Positions 34,775 through 43,825 of a DNA stretch of 64,000 bases are shown here, piece after piece (positions within the stretch are counted from its first letter, which is position 1; each line of letters opens with the position of its first letter). Location of the stretch: contig CBDBIG010000005.1 in assembly GCA_965205845.1 (NCBI GenBank), positions 186,001-250,000 of the forward strand. The letters run 5' to 3'. The position numbers and the translations under genes were made by a program. The notes below the pieces were generated by a model. It was not told the DNA's origin, ran no database searches, and saw nothing but the letters and a program-made list of their open reading frames with translations. This stretch comes from CBDBIG01 sp965205845 [NCBI: bacterium]. Its GTDB lineage: Bacteria; SAR324.

Positions 34775-35220
34775 TTTGCGCCAAGTTTTTGGCGAGGGCT
34801 TGTCTCGTGGGATGGCGTCACGATGCGCTCCTCTAGAAGCTTTCATCCCGTTATCGTCTGTAAAATCTTTGGCGAGGGCTTGTCTCGTGGGATGGCGTCA
34901 CGATGCGCTCCTCTAGAAGCTTTCATCTCGTTATCGTCTGCAAAGTCTTTGGCGAGGGCTTGTCTCCTGGGATGGCGTCACGATGCGCTCCTCTAGAAGC
35001 TTTCATCCCGTTATCGTCTGTAAAGTCTTTGGCGAGGGCTTGTCTCCTGGGATGGCGTCGCGATGCGCTCCTCTAGAAGCTTTCATCTCGTTATCGTCTG
35101 CAAAGTCTTTGGCGAGGGCTTGTCTCGTGGGATGGCGTCACGATGCGCTCCTCTAGAAGCTTTCACCTCGTTATCGTCTGTAAAATCTTTGGCGAGGGCT
35201 TGTAGCGTCTCGTGGGATAG
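34739..35220. repeat. 80-bp tandem array, 6 units, at convergent gene ends
   Basis: CGATGCGCTCC recurs at 34741, 34821, 34901, 34981, 35061 and 35141, exactly 80 bp apart, with few changes. Each unit fuses the last codons of the hydrolase gene (plus strand) to the last codons of the DUF3501 gene (minus strand), so the array arose by repeated tandem duplication of their convergent junction. Confidence 0.97.
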
Positions 35221-35760
35221 CGTGAGGCTTTCGGTATAGGCAGGGTGGGTAATGTCAAGGCGAACGTTGCCCTCTTGACCCTGTGTCAACCACGCTTTGC
35301 GCTGAACCGCTTGCAGTGGAAAGGAGATATACTGCACCGAACTAAGCCTGTCGCGACCGATTTGTTTTAGGTCAAAAACGGCATTCACAGGGGGTGTATT
35401 ACCCACCACAAAGCAGATCTCTTTTTCTAAGCCCCGCAAACCACTTAACACCTGTGGGCGGGTGATAGGGTCTTCGTGCTCAATGAGCAAAGTGGCTGAC
35501 AGCCCACCACGGCTCGGGAGCAAGGCATTGTAGGTCGAAATTTCATGGGCAATGGCTTCGGGCTTCACAATCCGTTCCGTGCGCATCATTTCTTGTACTT
35601 GGTAAAGCATTGTTAAATGATTTTCAAACAAAAAAGTCATGATTGGCCCCACGTGCAAGCGTCTGCAGGCTTTTTCCCGCATTACTTCCTGCCGAAACGC
35701 GTCTCGAATGCGTTCATACTCCGCAATGTCTTTTATCTCTGAAATATCGACCAATTTCAT
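35083..35760 (-). CDS. DUF3501 family protein
   Basis: Start MKLVDISEIKDIAEYERI at ATG 35760 matches the usual DUF3501 beginning; a GTG at 35805 is less likely. The words RLHVGPIMTFLFENHLTMLY and VQEMMRTERI are typical. Family function is unknown, but it is genomically tied to rubrerythrin and a GlpC-like Fe-S protein, as here, suggesting a role in an oxidative-stress or electron-transfer complex. The last 27 residues (from about VKASRGAHRDAIPRDKP) are encoded by the 80-bp array, so the native C-terminus has been replaced by repeat-derived sequence. Confidence 0.85.
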   Translation of the reverse strand: MKLVDISEIKDIAEYERIRDAFRQEVMREKACRRLHVGPIMTFLFENHLTMLYQVQEMMRTERIVKPEAIAHEISTYNALLPSRGGLSATLLIEHEDPITRPQVLSGLRGLEKEICFVVGNTPPVNAVFDLKQIGRDRLSSVQYISFPLQAVQRKAWLTQGQEGNVRLDITHPAYTESLTLSHETLQALAKDFTDDNEVKASRGAHRDAIPRDKPSPKTLQTITR

Positions 35761-35848
35761 TGAAAACCCATTTCCCCAAGGTACATCGCATCCTTCCAGC
35801 GGCACGTGGAGTGCTTTTGCGTTTACAACCCTGTAAGCGCAAGGATGC

Positions 35849-37192
35849 CTAATCGTTTGTGCTTACTTTGTTTTTAAACCCATCTGATTCATAAGCAAGG
35901 TCAAGCACTTGTAAGGGGTGCAAGGGACGTTTGCCAAGGACCTGTTCAAACTGAATGGCTGCCAATGGGCATTCGGTCATCATTTCCCCCTCTCCTTGCA
36001 TCCCATCAAACGCTTTTTTCCCCGCTTTTAAAGAAGCCTCAAACCACTCTTTTTTCATCGCCCATGTGCCATTGTGTCCACAGCATTCCGTTACCACCTC
36101 CGTGTGTACCCCATCAATCGCCTTAAGCAAATCGCGTGAACGATACCCAATTTTTTGGACGCGTAAATGGCAAGGCACATGATAGCGCACTTTTTGAGGA
36201 CTGCTGGCAAAATGGGTGTTTAGGGTGCCTGCACGGCGCATTTCGTTCAAATACTCGCTGGGGTCCCTGATGGCATTTGCCAATTCTTTTACCTCCTTAC
36301 CCGCAATCAATTCAGGGTATTCCTTACGCATCATCATCGAGCAGGTGGGGTTGGTCAGCAATATTTTGCGTCCTTCGCGGACATAAGGCAGCATTTGTGC
36401 AACGTTTTTGCGCGCCATTTCTTGTGCCTTGGCCACATTGCCGGTATTTAAGGCAGGCATCCCACAGCATTGCTGATAGTATACCTTCACATCGAGCTGG
36501 TTACGTGAAAATACACGTAACGCAGCCCTGCCAATCTCGGGCTCATTGTAGTTCACAAAGCAGGTAGGAAAGTAAACAATCTTCCCATTTTTCCCATTTA
36601 AAGCAAGAACCTTGGCGTGTTTGGAAGCGATCCACTGGGTAAAAGTTTGCCCATGGCAATCGGGCAGCAGTTTGTGACGGTGGATGCCCACGAGCTTTTC
36701 CATCAACCAACGCTGAGCACGAAGGCGGTTCGAACCATTAAGCATCCAAGCACTAAGGCGACCCATCAGTGCTGCCATTTTACCTAACAAGTCGGGTGCA
36801 CTTAGCAGCCTATCGCGAAAGCGAACACCCTCTTGTTGGGTCTGAATCGCTTTGGCGCGTTGCATCAACTGCGGAAAATCGAGCTTAAATGCATGTCCAT
36901 CATCTGCAGTATAAGGACACTTGGAATAGCATGCTTTACATTGATAACAAGCATCTACCACATACTGGGTTTGCTTTTTGGTGATGTTGGACACTCCCGT
37001 GTCGTTTTTATCGATCGCATCAAACAAAGCAGGGAAAGAAGGGCATAAGTTAAAACACAAACGGCAGCCATGGCATATATCAAATACCCTGTCTAGTTCT
37101 TGCTTCAATGCCCCTTCATCGTAATAGTGGGCGTCTAACGGGCTGTAGGAAAGGCCTGCTGTGGGCTGCGTTGATATGTGACCTTGTGCCAT
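35849..37192 (-). CDS. Heterodisulfide reductase/GlpC-like Fe-S oxidoreductase
   Basis: A 447-residue protein with two 4Fe-4S motifs in the N-terminal third (CHGCRLCFNLCPSFP near residue 40 and CYQCKACYSKCPYT near residue 82). Two cysteine-rich CCG domains follow (CFVNYNEPE then QQCCGMPALNTGN, and CHLRVQKIG then TECCGHNGTWAMK). This layout is that of GlpC and HdrB/D-type subunits, which pass electrons to a membrane or thiol partner. It lies between rubrerythrin and DUF3501 on the same strand, 89 bp before DUF3501, a recurring trio. Its partner is unknown. Confidence 0.9.
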   Translation of the reverse strand: MAQGHISTQPTAGLSYSPLDAHYYDEGALKQELDRVFDICHGCRLCFNLCPSFPALFDAIDKNDTGVSNITKKQTQYVVDACYQCKACYSKCPYTADDGHAFKLDFPQLMQRAKAIQTQQEGVRFRDRLLSAPDLLGKMAALMGRLSAWMLNGSNRLRAQRWLMEKLVGIHRHKLLPDCHGQTFTQWIASKHAKVLALNGKNGKIVYFPTCFVNYNEPEIGRAALRVFSRNQLDVKVYYQQCCGMPALNTGNVAKAQEMARKNVAQMLPYVREGRKILLTNPTCSMMMRKEYPELIAGKEVKELANAIRDPSEYLNEMRRAGTLNTHFASSPQKVRYHVPCHLRVQKIGYRSRDLLKAIDGVHTEVVTECCGHNGTWAMKKEWFEASLKAGKKAFDGMQGEGEMMTECPLAAIQFEQVLGKRPLHPLQVLDLAYESDGFKNKVSTND

Positions 37193-37437
37193 GGGAAAAT
37201 AGACGATTTTGTATAAATTATGGGGGTTTTACGTGTGCAGCCTTCAAAAAAACCGCACACCAGTGAAGCAACGTAATACATTCGCTTAAACGCGGCAAAC
37301 AACACCCCCCACAAACGACAAGAAGCCCCTTGTGCTTATTTTAAATAGTGGGCGGTAAGGCACCTTCACAAATATGAGCGTCAAAAAAACCTTACAAAGG
37401 GGCGTTTACAAACCCCATTGATTGATTCAGGCGGTCC

Positions 37438-37854
37438 TTAAAGTTCTTTTAAGGCATTCTCAAAACGCCCTGCATGGGATTTCTCAGCCTTGGCGAGTAC
37501 CTCAAACCAATCGGCTATTTCGTTAAATCCTTCTTGTCGCGCGGCCTTAGCCATCCCTGGGTACATGTCTGTGTATTCGTAGGTTTCACCTTCTACAGCA
37601 GAGCGCAAGTTCTTATCGGTCGTCCCAAAAGAGGCACCCGTGGCGGGGTCTCCTACCTCTTTTAGATAGTCCATATGCCCATGAGCGTGGCCCGTTTCAC
37701 CCTCTGCAGTATCACGAAATAACCCCGCTGTATCAGGGTAGCCTTCAACATCTGCAATTTTTGCAAAATACAAATAGCGGCGGTTCGCTTGAGATTCACC
37801 CGCAAAAGCCGCTTTCAGATTATCGTGGGTTCGGGTTCCTTTTAGACTTGGCAT
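37438..37854 (-). CDS. Rubrerythrin (ferritin-like di-iron domain)
   Basis: A 138-residue protein with ferritin-like di-iron ligands: [19 protein letters not shown] near residue 10, [18 protein letters not shown] near residue 48, and [13 protein letters not shown] near the end. The C-terminal rubredoxin domain of classical rubrerythrin is missing, as in erythrin-like short forms. It probably reduces peroxide. It is the first gene of the rubrerythrin/Fe-S/DUF3501 set, 245 bp upstream of the Fe-S gene. The Fe-S protein is a plausible electron donor. Confidence 0.93.
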   Translation of the reverse strand: MPSLKGTRTHDNLKAAFAGESQANRRYLYFAKIADVEGYPDTAGLFRDTAEGETGHAHGHMDYLKEVGDPATGASFGTTDKNLRSAVEGETYEYTDMYPGMAKAARQEGFNEIADWFEVLAKAEKSHAGRFENALKEL

Positions 37855-38335
37855 TCATTTTCATCCTTATATTTTATGGCTCCGGGTTATTGTTAATCGC
37901 ATCTGGCGCTTCCACCAGCCAACCTGCTCATCTGTTGACTATTCTCGTAACCACCGACGACGCCCACCTCATGCCTATCACCATAGCACATATAAATCTA
38001 CAGTAAACGAGAATAATTCTATGTTAGTCAAAAAATTGATTGGGTTCAAGTCAAACAAACCTAATTTGGTGTCCAAGTTCTACCTACGCACCTTGCAGCA
38101 CGATTGTAAACACGCAAAACTGGGCATGGTGATGGTAAAATTTTTTGCATAAAAGCGGGGAGGGATAATTTGCACTGTACGGATGGAATCTGCTATCTGT
38201 GGGGCCTACAAGGTGTAATGTTCTGCTGCCATTATAACTCAAGTTGAGTATGCCTGTAGTGTTTGCATGATTGTCGGCAAAGTCACCCAACAAAATTATC
38301 TTAAAAAAACCCTTACACATGGTTAACAAAATTAC
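37855..38335. other. Divergent intergenic region, rubrerythrin / aldolase
   Basis: About 480 bp that should hold the promoters of the rubrerythrin operon (leftward) and the aldolase gene (rightward). Sequence is AT-rich. I see no gene, clear promoter pair or named operator. Confidence 0.4.
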
Positions 38336-39106
38336 ATGCGCCCCAATCGTTTAAAAAAATTACTCAAAGATGGCAAATACACCTGCGGTTCATGGCTTTC
38401 GATGGGGTCTAATGTGGGTGCAGAGGTCATGGGTCAAATGGGTTTTGACTGGTTATTGATTGACATGGAACATGGTGCAGGTGGTTATGAAACCTTGATT
38501 GGCCAATTGCAAGGCATTGCAACCAGCGGCAATGCAACCCCTATCGTGCGCGTAGAAAGCAACGATGCTGTGGTGATTAAACGCGTGCTCGATTGTGGGG
38601 CATCCGGTGTAATGGTGCCGGGCATCCGCAGCGCAGCGCAGGCCAAAAATGCCGTTGCGGCCATTCAATACCCACCTGCTGGAATCCGTGGTATTGCAGG
38701 TTCACGCTGTGCTGCCTATGGGGCGGACAAGGACTACGTTAAAGACGCCAACGACAACATCATGATGTTTTTGCAAATTGAAACCAGGGGGGCGATTGAA
38801 GACATTGACGCCATTTTGGATGTCCCTGGAATTGATGTCGCTTTTTTAGGACCCAACGACCTTTCTGCCGATTTGGGCTATGTTGGCAACTGGGATCACC
38901 CTAATGTCATAAAAGCCATTCAAAAAATGGAAAGCGCGGCCAACAAACGCAATATTCCTCTAGGGACAGTGTCGCGGTCATGGGAGGCCGCTGCGGATTA
39001 CATCAGCCGCGGTTACCGTGCCCAGGCTCTCATGGGAGACATTCCTCTCATGTCTCAGGGAGCGCGCCGCATTGTGGAGCAATTTAGGGCACATCCCAAC
39101 GTTTAG
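38336..39106 (+). CDS. HpcH/HpaI aldolase/citrate lyase family protein
   Basis: A class II, metal-dependent aldolase of 256 residues. It has GSWLSMGSNVGAEVMGQMGF, the metal and substrate region LLIDMEHGAGGYET, PIVRVESND, VMVPGIRSAAQAKNAV, FLQIETRGAIEDIDAIL and DVAFLGPNDLSADLGYVG. These are the HpaI/GarL-type active-site words, with Glu and Asp as metal ligands. It probably cleaves a 2-keto-3-deoxy acid. The natural substrate cannot be told. The last 16 codons lie in the 102-bp repeat. Confidence 0.92.
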   Translation: MRPNRLKKLLKDGKYTCGSWLSMGSNVGAEVMGQMGFDWLLIDMEHGAGGYETLIGQLQGIATSGNATPIVRVESNDAVVIKRVLDCGASGVMVPGIRSAAQAKNAVAAIQYPPAGIRGIAGSRCAAYGADKDYVKDANDNIMMFLQIETRGAIEDIDAILDVPGIDVAFLGPNDLSADLGYVGNWDHPNVIKAIQKMESAANKRNIPLGTVSRSWEAAADYISRGYRAQALMGDIPLMSQGARRIVEQFRAHPNV

Positions 39107-39357
39107 CGAGCCTCTTGGGATCCCCTTTTGGGGCACAGATCATTCGGCTACGGGTCCCGGGGAGCGCGCCGCATTGTGGAGCAATTTAGGGCACATCCCA
39201 ACGTTTAGCGAGCCTCCTGGGATCCCCTTTTGGGGCACAGATCATTCGGCTACGGGTCCCGGGGAGCGCGCCGCATTGTGGAGCAATTTAGGGCACATCC
39301 CAACGTTTAGCGAGCCTCCTGGGATCCCCTTTTGGGGCACAGATCATTCGGCTACGG
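39059..39357. repeat. 102-bp tandem repeat, 3 copies, from the aldolase 3' end
   Basis: AGCGCGCCGCATTGTGGAGC recurs at 39061, 39163 and 39265, exactly 102 bp apart and nearly identical. The first copy contains the aldolase C-terminal codons and stop. Because 102 is a multiple of 3, another plus-strand frame (39018-39392) reads through all three as a perfect 34-residue repeat. Confidence 0.96.
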
Positions 39358-39740
39358 TATCTTCGAAGGTTCCCTTGGCTGCATTTGTTTGAAAGGGGGA
39401 GGGGTTGTTCACCAGTGGATGCGCCGCCAAGCCTCTAGCAGGTCAATCTTTAGCAACCTTGCAGGCAAATCTTAATAGGGGTTGTTTTATCTTGCAGGTT
39501 TTGCGGGGGATCCTTTGGATTCCCTTGGGTTTGGGCTCGATTTGACGAGGCAACTTCGTTGTGGAAGCATCACCGAAACGGGTCGCATCTGTTGGACGGG
39601 TTTGGTTTATGATGGTTAGGGAGTTGGGCTGCCTTGCTACCCGCGTGACTGACAAAACACCAAATTCCAACTGATTTATAGGTTTTAACTGTAGATGGGT
39701 TTATCCGCATGGGGCACCCATGAAATCGGTGGAAGAACAT
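39358..39740. other. Intergenic region before the GT9 gene
   Basis: About 380 bp with no convincing gene. Minus-strand frames are short and featureless. GGTGGAAGAACAT just before 39741 supplies a weak ribosome site for the next gene. Confidence 0.4.
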
Positions 39741-40775
39741 ATGGATAAACCGCAACGCATCTTGCTTGTACAGCTTTACCGCGTTGGGGATGCCTTACTG
39801 ACAACCCCCGCGATCCGCGCGGTGCGCGAAGCACACCCCAATGCCCAAATTGACTACCTCACCCAACCACCGAACACGGATTTTTTTGAAAACAATCCAC
39901 ACATTTACCACACATGGCATGCACCCAAAGCCAAAGCCTCTTTGTTCGCTTGGTTTGGTTTGGTTTGGTGCTTACGCAAACAGTGTTACGATGTGGTGAT
40001 TGATTTTTCAGGTGGCACGCGCTCTTGTGTACTATGCTGGCTTAGTGCCATCCCTACGCGGATTGGCCCTGCCTTACGCGGTCGCAAACGCGCCTACACC
40101 CATGCTATTCCTTGGCCCAAGGGCGTACAGTACAGTGCCTTACATAAGGCTGAACTCGTCAAACCCCTCAAGGGCACTTTGCGCTCAGTGTCCCTCGATG
40201 CCCCTTTTAGCGCGCAAGATTTGACCCTCGTCAAAAATGCCTTAAAACGGTTGGGGGTCGAGGAAAAAGACCTACTGGTGGTGTTCTCTCCCGTTTCGCG
40301 CCAACCCTATAAGCGTTGGTCGTTGAAGCATTTTTCCCGCTTGGCCGATGTCCTGATTGAACGCTGGGATGCTAAGGTGCTCCTTTTGCACGGCCCGGGG
40401 GAAGATGCCGCCACCGACGGCATGCGCCTCGAAATGTTGCACACAGCCCTGCCTGAACCCCCCAACTTCAACCTCCCCCAAACCGCTGCATTGTTGCGAT
40501 GCGCCAACCTTTTGGTGGGTAACGACAACGGCATTCGGCACATCGCCATTGCGCAAAATACCCCCACCGTTGCTGTGTTTGGGCGCACAAGGCCGTCGCA
40601 TTGGACACCCCCTAACAACCCTTTGCATCAAGGGCTTGAAAACGATATCGAATGTAAAAACCAGTGCCACTACCCAAGGTGTGAGCGCGAGTGTTTGAGC
40701 GGTGTGCGTTATCAAGCCGTCGAAAAAGCCACCGAAAGCTTGCTTGAGAATATCTTGAAAAATGCAACCCCTTAA
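39741..40775 (+). CDS. Glycosyltransferase family 9 (ADP-heptose:LPS heptosyltransferase-like)
   Basis: A cytoplasmic-face GT-B enzyme of about 344 residues that probably adds heptose or a related sugar to LPS core. The start MDKPQRILLVQLYRVGDALL is the family N-terminus (ILLVQ...GDALLTTPAIRAV). The C-terminal half has VVFSPVSRQPYKRW, LLLHGPGEDAA and LVGNDNGIRHIAIAQNTPTV, the donor-binding words. ATG 39741 is preferred over an in-frame ATG at 39720. The C-terminus has a Cys-rich stretch (CKNQCHYPRCERECL). A DUF4254 gene follows after about 20 bp, a linkage seen elsewhere. Confidence 0.9.
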   Translation: MDKPQRILLVQLYRVGDALLTTPAIRAVREAHPNAQIDYLTQPPNTDFFENNPHIYHTWHAPKAKASLFAWFGLVWCLRKQCYDVVIDFSGGTRSCVLCWLSAIPTRIGPALRGRKRAYTHAIPWPKGVQYSALHKAELVKPLKGTLRSVSLDAPFSAQDLTLVKNALKRLGVEEKDLLVVFSPVSRQPYKRWSLKHFSRLADVLIERWDAKVLLLHGPGEDAATDGMRLEMLHTALPEPPNFNLPQTAALLRCANLLVGNDNGIRHIAIAQNTPTVAVFGRTRPSHWTPPNNPLHQGLENDIECKNQCHYPRCERECLSGVRYQAVEKATESLLENILKNATP

Positions 40776-40798
40776 AGAAAGTGTGCATTATTGCAGCC

Positions 40799-41416
40799 AT
40801 GCAAAGCTCTAACGCTAACCCCCTTCCCAACGCCCAGCAACTAACACAAAGACAGCAGGAGTGGACGCGTGCATGGCATCAAACGCCTGCCAAGGTAGAT
40901 GAGGCCCTTTTCCCGTGGCGTGTGGTGCAACATAACCATTGCCAAAATTTTTTGCTGTGGCACGAGGAGGACAAAGCGCGCGACCCCGAGGCCGCACCCG
41001 CTACCATAGCCAAGGTAAAGCGCAACATTGACGCCTTAAATCAACAGCGTAACGATGCCATGGAGCACGTGGATGAGTGGGTGTTAAACTGCTTGCTCAA
41101 AGGCCCTGGGGTGAAGCAAACAGCCCCCCTGCACTCCGAAAGCGTCGGTGCCATCGTCGACCGCCTCTCAATTTTGGCACTTAAAATGTACCATATGGGC
41201 AAACAAACCACCCGCGCCAAAGCCAGCCACGCACATAGGCAGGCCTGCCAGCACAAGTTAAGCGTACTTCAAGAGCAACATGGCGACCTCACCCACTGCC
41301 TAGCCTTGCTATTGAACGACCTTTGGCAAGGTCAAAAGCGCTTTAAAGTGTATCGACAGATGAAAATGTATAACGACCCCAACTTAAACCCCGTATTAAG
41401 CAAAGAAACCGAATAG
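40799..41416 (+). CDS. DUF4254 domain protein
   Basis: About 205 residues, helical. The core words LHSESVGAIVDRLSILALKM and YHMGKQT match DUF4254, a family of unknown function found next to glycosyltransferases of cell-surface polysaccharide loci. The start is uncertain: ATG 40799 is used, with a GTG at 40781 six codons earlier. It is probably cotranscribed with the GT9 gene immediately upstream. Confidence 0.8.
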   Translation: MQSSNANPLPNAQQLTQRQQEWTRAWHQTPAKVDEALFPWRVVQHNHCQNFLLWHEEDKARDPEAAPATIAKVKRNIDALNQQRNDAMEHVDEWVLNCLLKGPGVKQTAPLHSESVGAIVDRLSILALKMYHMGKQTTRAKASHAHRQACQHKLSVLQEQHGDLTHCLALLLNDLWQGQKRFKVYRQMKMYNDPNLNPVLSKETE

Positions 41417-41647
41417 GTTTTCCATTTTGCAAGGCCATGTAACACGCCTGAGGCGTCCCGTTTTGCCCTGTTTTTATTCCCCTTAGGTCCTGTTATCGCA
41501 TGAAAACCCACTTTACACATCCAGCCTTGCCATCTTGATTTTTTAAACCAGACCAAGCCATGACTCACCATAAATGGTATCTTTTAAGAGAGTGTTTACA
41601 GCCCTTTTTCTTTCTTTTTTTCAAACCTTCAAAAAAGCCACTGCCTC

Positions 41648-42073
41648 ATGACCGAATCTGCTAGCAAAACGCGTTCTATGGCGCGTTTGCAAAACCAACC
41701 CCAATCAGGGCCCAAAAGCACCTTTCGCATTACCTTCATGCCTCAAAACAAGACGGTGGATGCAGGCCCTGTTTTGGAGAAAGGACATCATGAAGGCCTT
41801 GCGGGTTCAATCCTTGATTTTGCCTTAAACCATGGGTTGGAGCTTGACCATGCCTGCGGTGGATTTGCTGCGTGTTCCACCTGCCACGTGGTGGTCAAAC
41901 AAGGCTTGGAGAGTTGCAATGAAATCTCGGACGAAGAAGACGAGATGCTTGACGAAGCCCCGGGGCTCACCATGAACTCACGCCTCGCCTGCCAATGTGT
42001 GGCCGATGGGAGTCAAGATTTGGTTGTGGAAATTCCAGCATGGAATCGCAACCTTGCACGGGAAGAGCATTAA
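41648..42073 (+). CDS. fdx: 2Fe-2S ferredoxin, adrenodoxin/ISC type
   Basis: A 141-residue electron carrier. The cluster ligands are in HACGGFAACSTCHVVV and the distal RLACQC, with the ISC-type linker SDEEDEMLDEAPGL and NSRLACQ. Such ferredoxins supply electrons to Fe-S cluster assembly and to some oxygenases. The N-terminal 30 residues are a polar extension. No isc genes are in the window. A short run GGVxACSTC with Phe instead of Val is normal variation. Confidence 0.93.
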   Translation: MTESASKTRSMARLQNQPQSGPKSTFRITFMPQNKTVDAGPVLEKGHHEGLAGSILDFALNHGLELDHACGGFAACSTCHVVVKQGLESCNEISDEEDEMLDEAPGLTMNSRLACQCVADGSQDLVVEIPAWNRNLAREEH

Positions 42074-42401
42074 CAAGAAGAGCATTGGTTGGTCTTTAAT
42101 GTGCTTACCTCGTCTTGAAGCAGGCCTTGCTTCGAAACTGGGGGCGTATCCCTTACGCCAAACCCCCACTTTATGCTAAAACGGCTAAAACGCTGCGTAT
42201 GATGCTTGGGAGACACACGGCAACTGCAAGGATCGTTTACTGGAGGCTTGTAAGCGTTCCCCACAAAAAAGGGCATAATCGGCCTTATCCCGGGGGTAAG
42301 GCCAACTTTTGCAGATAAGCATAGGGGGTGTTCTTACTCTGTGAAACCCCTTTTCCCCAGCGTATTCCCTTTTTTATTTCACCAAAGATGCCAAAAACCC
42401 A
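42074..42401. other. Intergenic region between ferredoxin and MFS genes
   Basis: About 330 bp without a gene. AAGAGCATT occurs twice at its start (42064-42085), a microduplication at the ferredoxin stop. Nothing else stands out. Confidence 0.4.
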
Positions 42402-43682
42402 ATGGCCTTACCCACGCAAACAAACACGACAAAGGCAACCAAAGCAAAGACCCCATTTCCCTTTTGGCGCTCAAGCCTCACTGCGCTGAGTTTAGGCTGC
42501 ATCTGCAATACTTTTGGTTTTTCGGCTGCCTTTCCCTTTTTGCCTTTAATGGTCGAAACCTACGCGCTACCAGGTAGCCTCGAAACCTGGGTGGGCATTT
42601 TGGTGTCAGGGGTTTTCTTTTTAAGTTTTTTGCTGGCCCCCGTGTGGGGCACTTTGGCCGATTATTATGGCAAAAAAAGCATGGTGCTGCGCTCGGGCCT
42701 TGGGATGACCTTGGTGTTTGCCCTCATTGGCTGGGCGCCTCACCCTGTGTGGTTTGTGGTGGGATTTATGCTGTTAGGTATTTTTAATGGCTATGTACCT
42801 GCCAGCATCGCCTTAATTGCCTCTAACACACCGCGAGAGAAGATAGGCTTTGCACTGTCGCGCATGCACGCTTTTGCTACGGCCGGGCTTACCTGTGGTC
42901 CAGCCATTGGCAGCGTAATCGCACCGTTCGTGCGCCCCCAACAGCGGCTGTTTTTGATGAGTGCTGGCTGCAGTTTTTTGGCCTTTTTCAGCGCTTTATT
43001 AGGTGCAAAAGAGGAGCACACACGCCCAGGCAAACCTTTGGAATTACACATTATTCAAGATACGCTACAGATTTTACGCCTTCCCCAAGCCTCGCAGTTG
43101 GTGTTTTTGCAGTATTTGTTTAGTTTCACCTTTATTGGGAGTGCCAGCACCATCTCACTTTACACCTTGCAATTGTTTCGCAGCCTAAGCACCGAAAATG
43201 TATGGCATGGATTGGGACTCGAGAGCTGGGTGGGACTGACCAGCCTTGGGTTAACGGCCAGCAGTACCCTGGCCGCCCCGTTTTGGGGCAAATGGCTCGA
43301 CCGCTTTAACCCTGAAATGGTGTTGGCTTTTGGGCTGATGGGAGGCGTGTTAGCCTCCATTCCCACCCCCTTTTTAGCCACGCCTTTGCAGGTGCTGATT
43401 GCCCGCTTGGCCTTAGGAACCTTGTTTTGCGGGGTACAACCCGCCGTAGTCACCTTGCTCCGCACGCGCTCACCCGCGGGTATGGAGGGGCGCACCCTGG
43501 CTGTAGGTTCTTCCATTGGCATGCTGGGCAACGCGAGCGGGCCTTTGCTGGCAGGCTTAATAGCACCATGGTTGGGCTTGCGCGTGTTTTTCGTGTTTCA
43601 CGTTGCGCTGCTTACCCTTGGTACTTTGTGGTGGGTTCGCACCCAGTATCGCCGTATTCGTGCCACCCCTCCCTCGGTGTAA
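42402..43682 (+). CDS. MFS transporter (multidrug-efflux-like)
   Basis: A 12-helix major facilitator of 426 residues in the inner membrane. The loop 2-3 motif is PVWGTLADYYGKKSMVLRSG near residue 85 (GxxADxxGKK). A second version, PFWGKWLDRFNPEMVLAFG, starts the C-terminal half near residue 293. The overall layout is that of TetA/MdtG-type drug exporters. Substrate cannot be predicted. It converges with a lipoprotein gene 140 bp away. Confidence 0.9.
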   Translation: MALPTQTNTTKATKAKTPFPFWRSSLTALSLGCICNTFGFSAAFPFLPLMVETYALPGSLETWVGILVSGVFFLSFLLAPVWGTLADYYGKKSMVLRSGLGMTLVFALIGWAPHPVWFVVGFMLLGIFNGYVPASIALIASNTPREKIGFALSRMHAFATAGLTCGPAIGSVIAPFVRPQQRLFLMSAGCSFLAFFSALLGAKEEHTRPGKPLELHIIQDTLQILRLPQASQLVFLQYLFSFTFIGSASTISLYTLQLFRSLSTENVWHGLGLESWVGLTSLGLTASSTLAAPFWGKWLDRFNPEMVLAFGLMGGVLASIPTPFLATPLQVLIARLALGTLFCGVQPAVVTLLRTRSPAGMEGRTLAVGSSIGMLGNASGPLLAGLIAPWLGLRVFFVFHVALLTLGTLWWVRTQYRRIRATPPSV

Positions 43683-43825
43683 CACTCCTCTCAATATTTT
43701 TTAGCGCTTGGTCATTTTCGTTGCCAATTTTCTGCCAAGTGCAGGCGATAACGGCCTTCCTTTGCCAGGGTGCGTACTTTGGGGTTGTTTGCAAACTGCG
43801 CCGTTGCTCGCAAGGGCTTTTTGCG

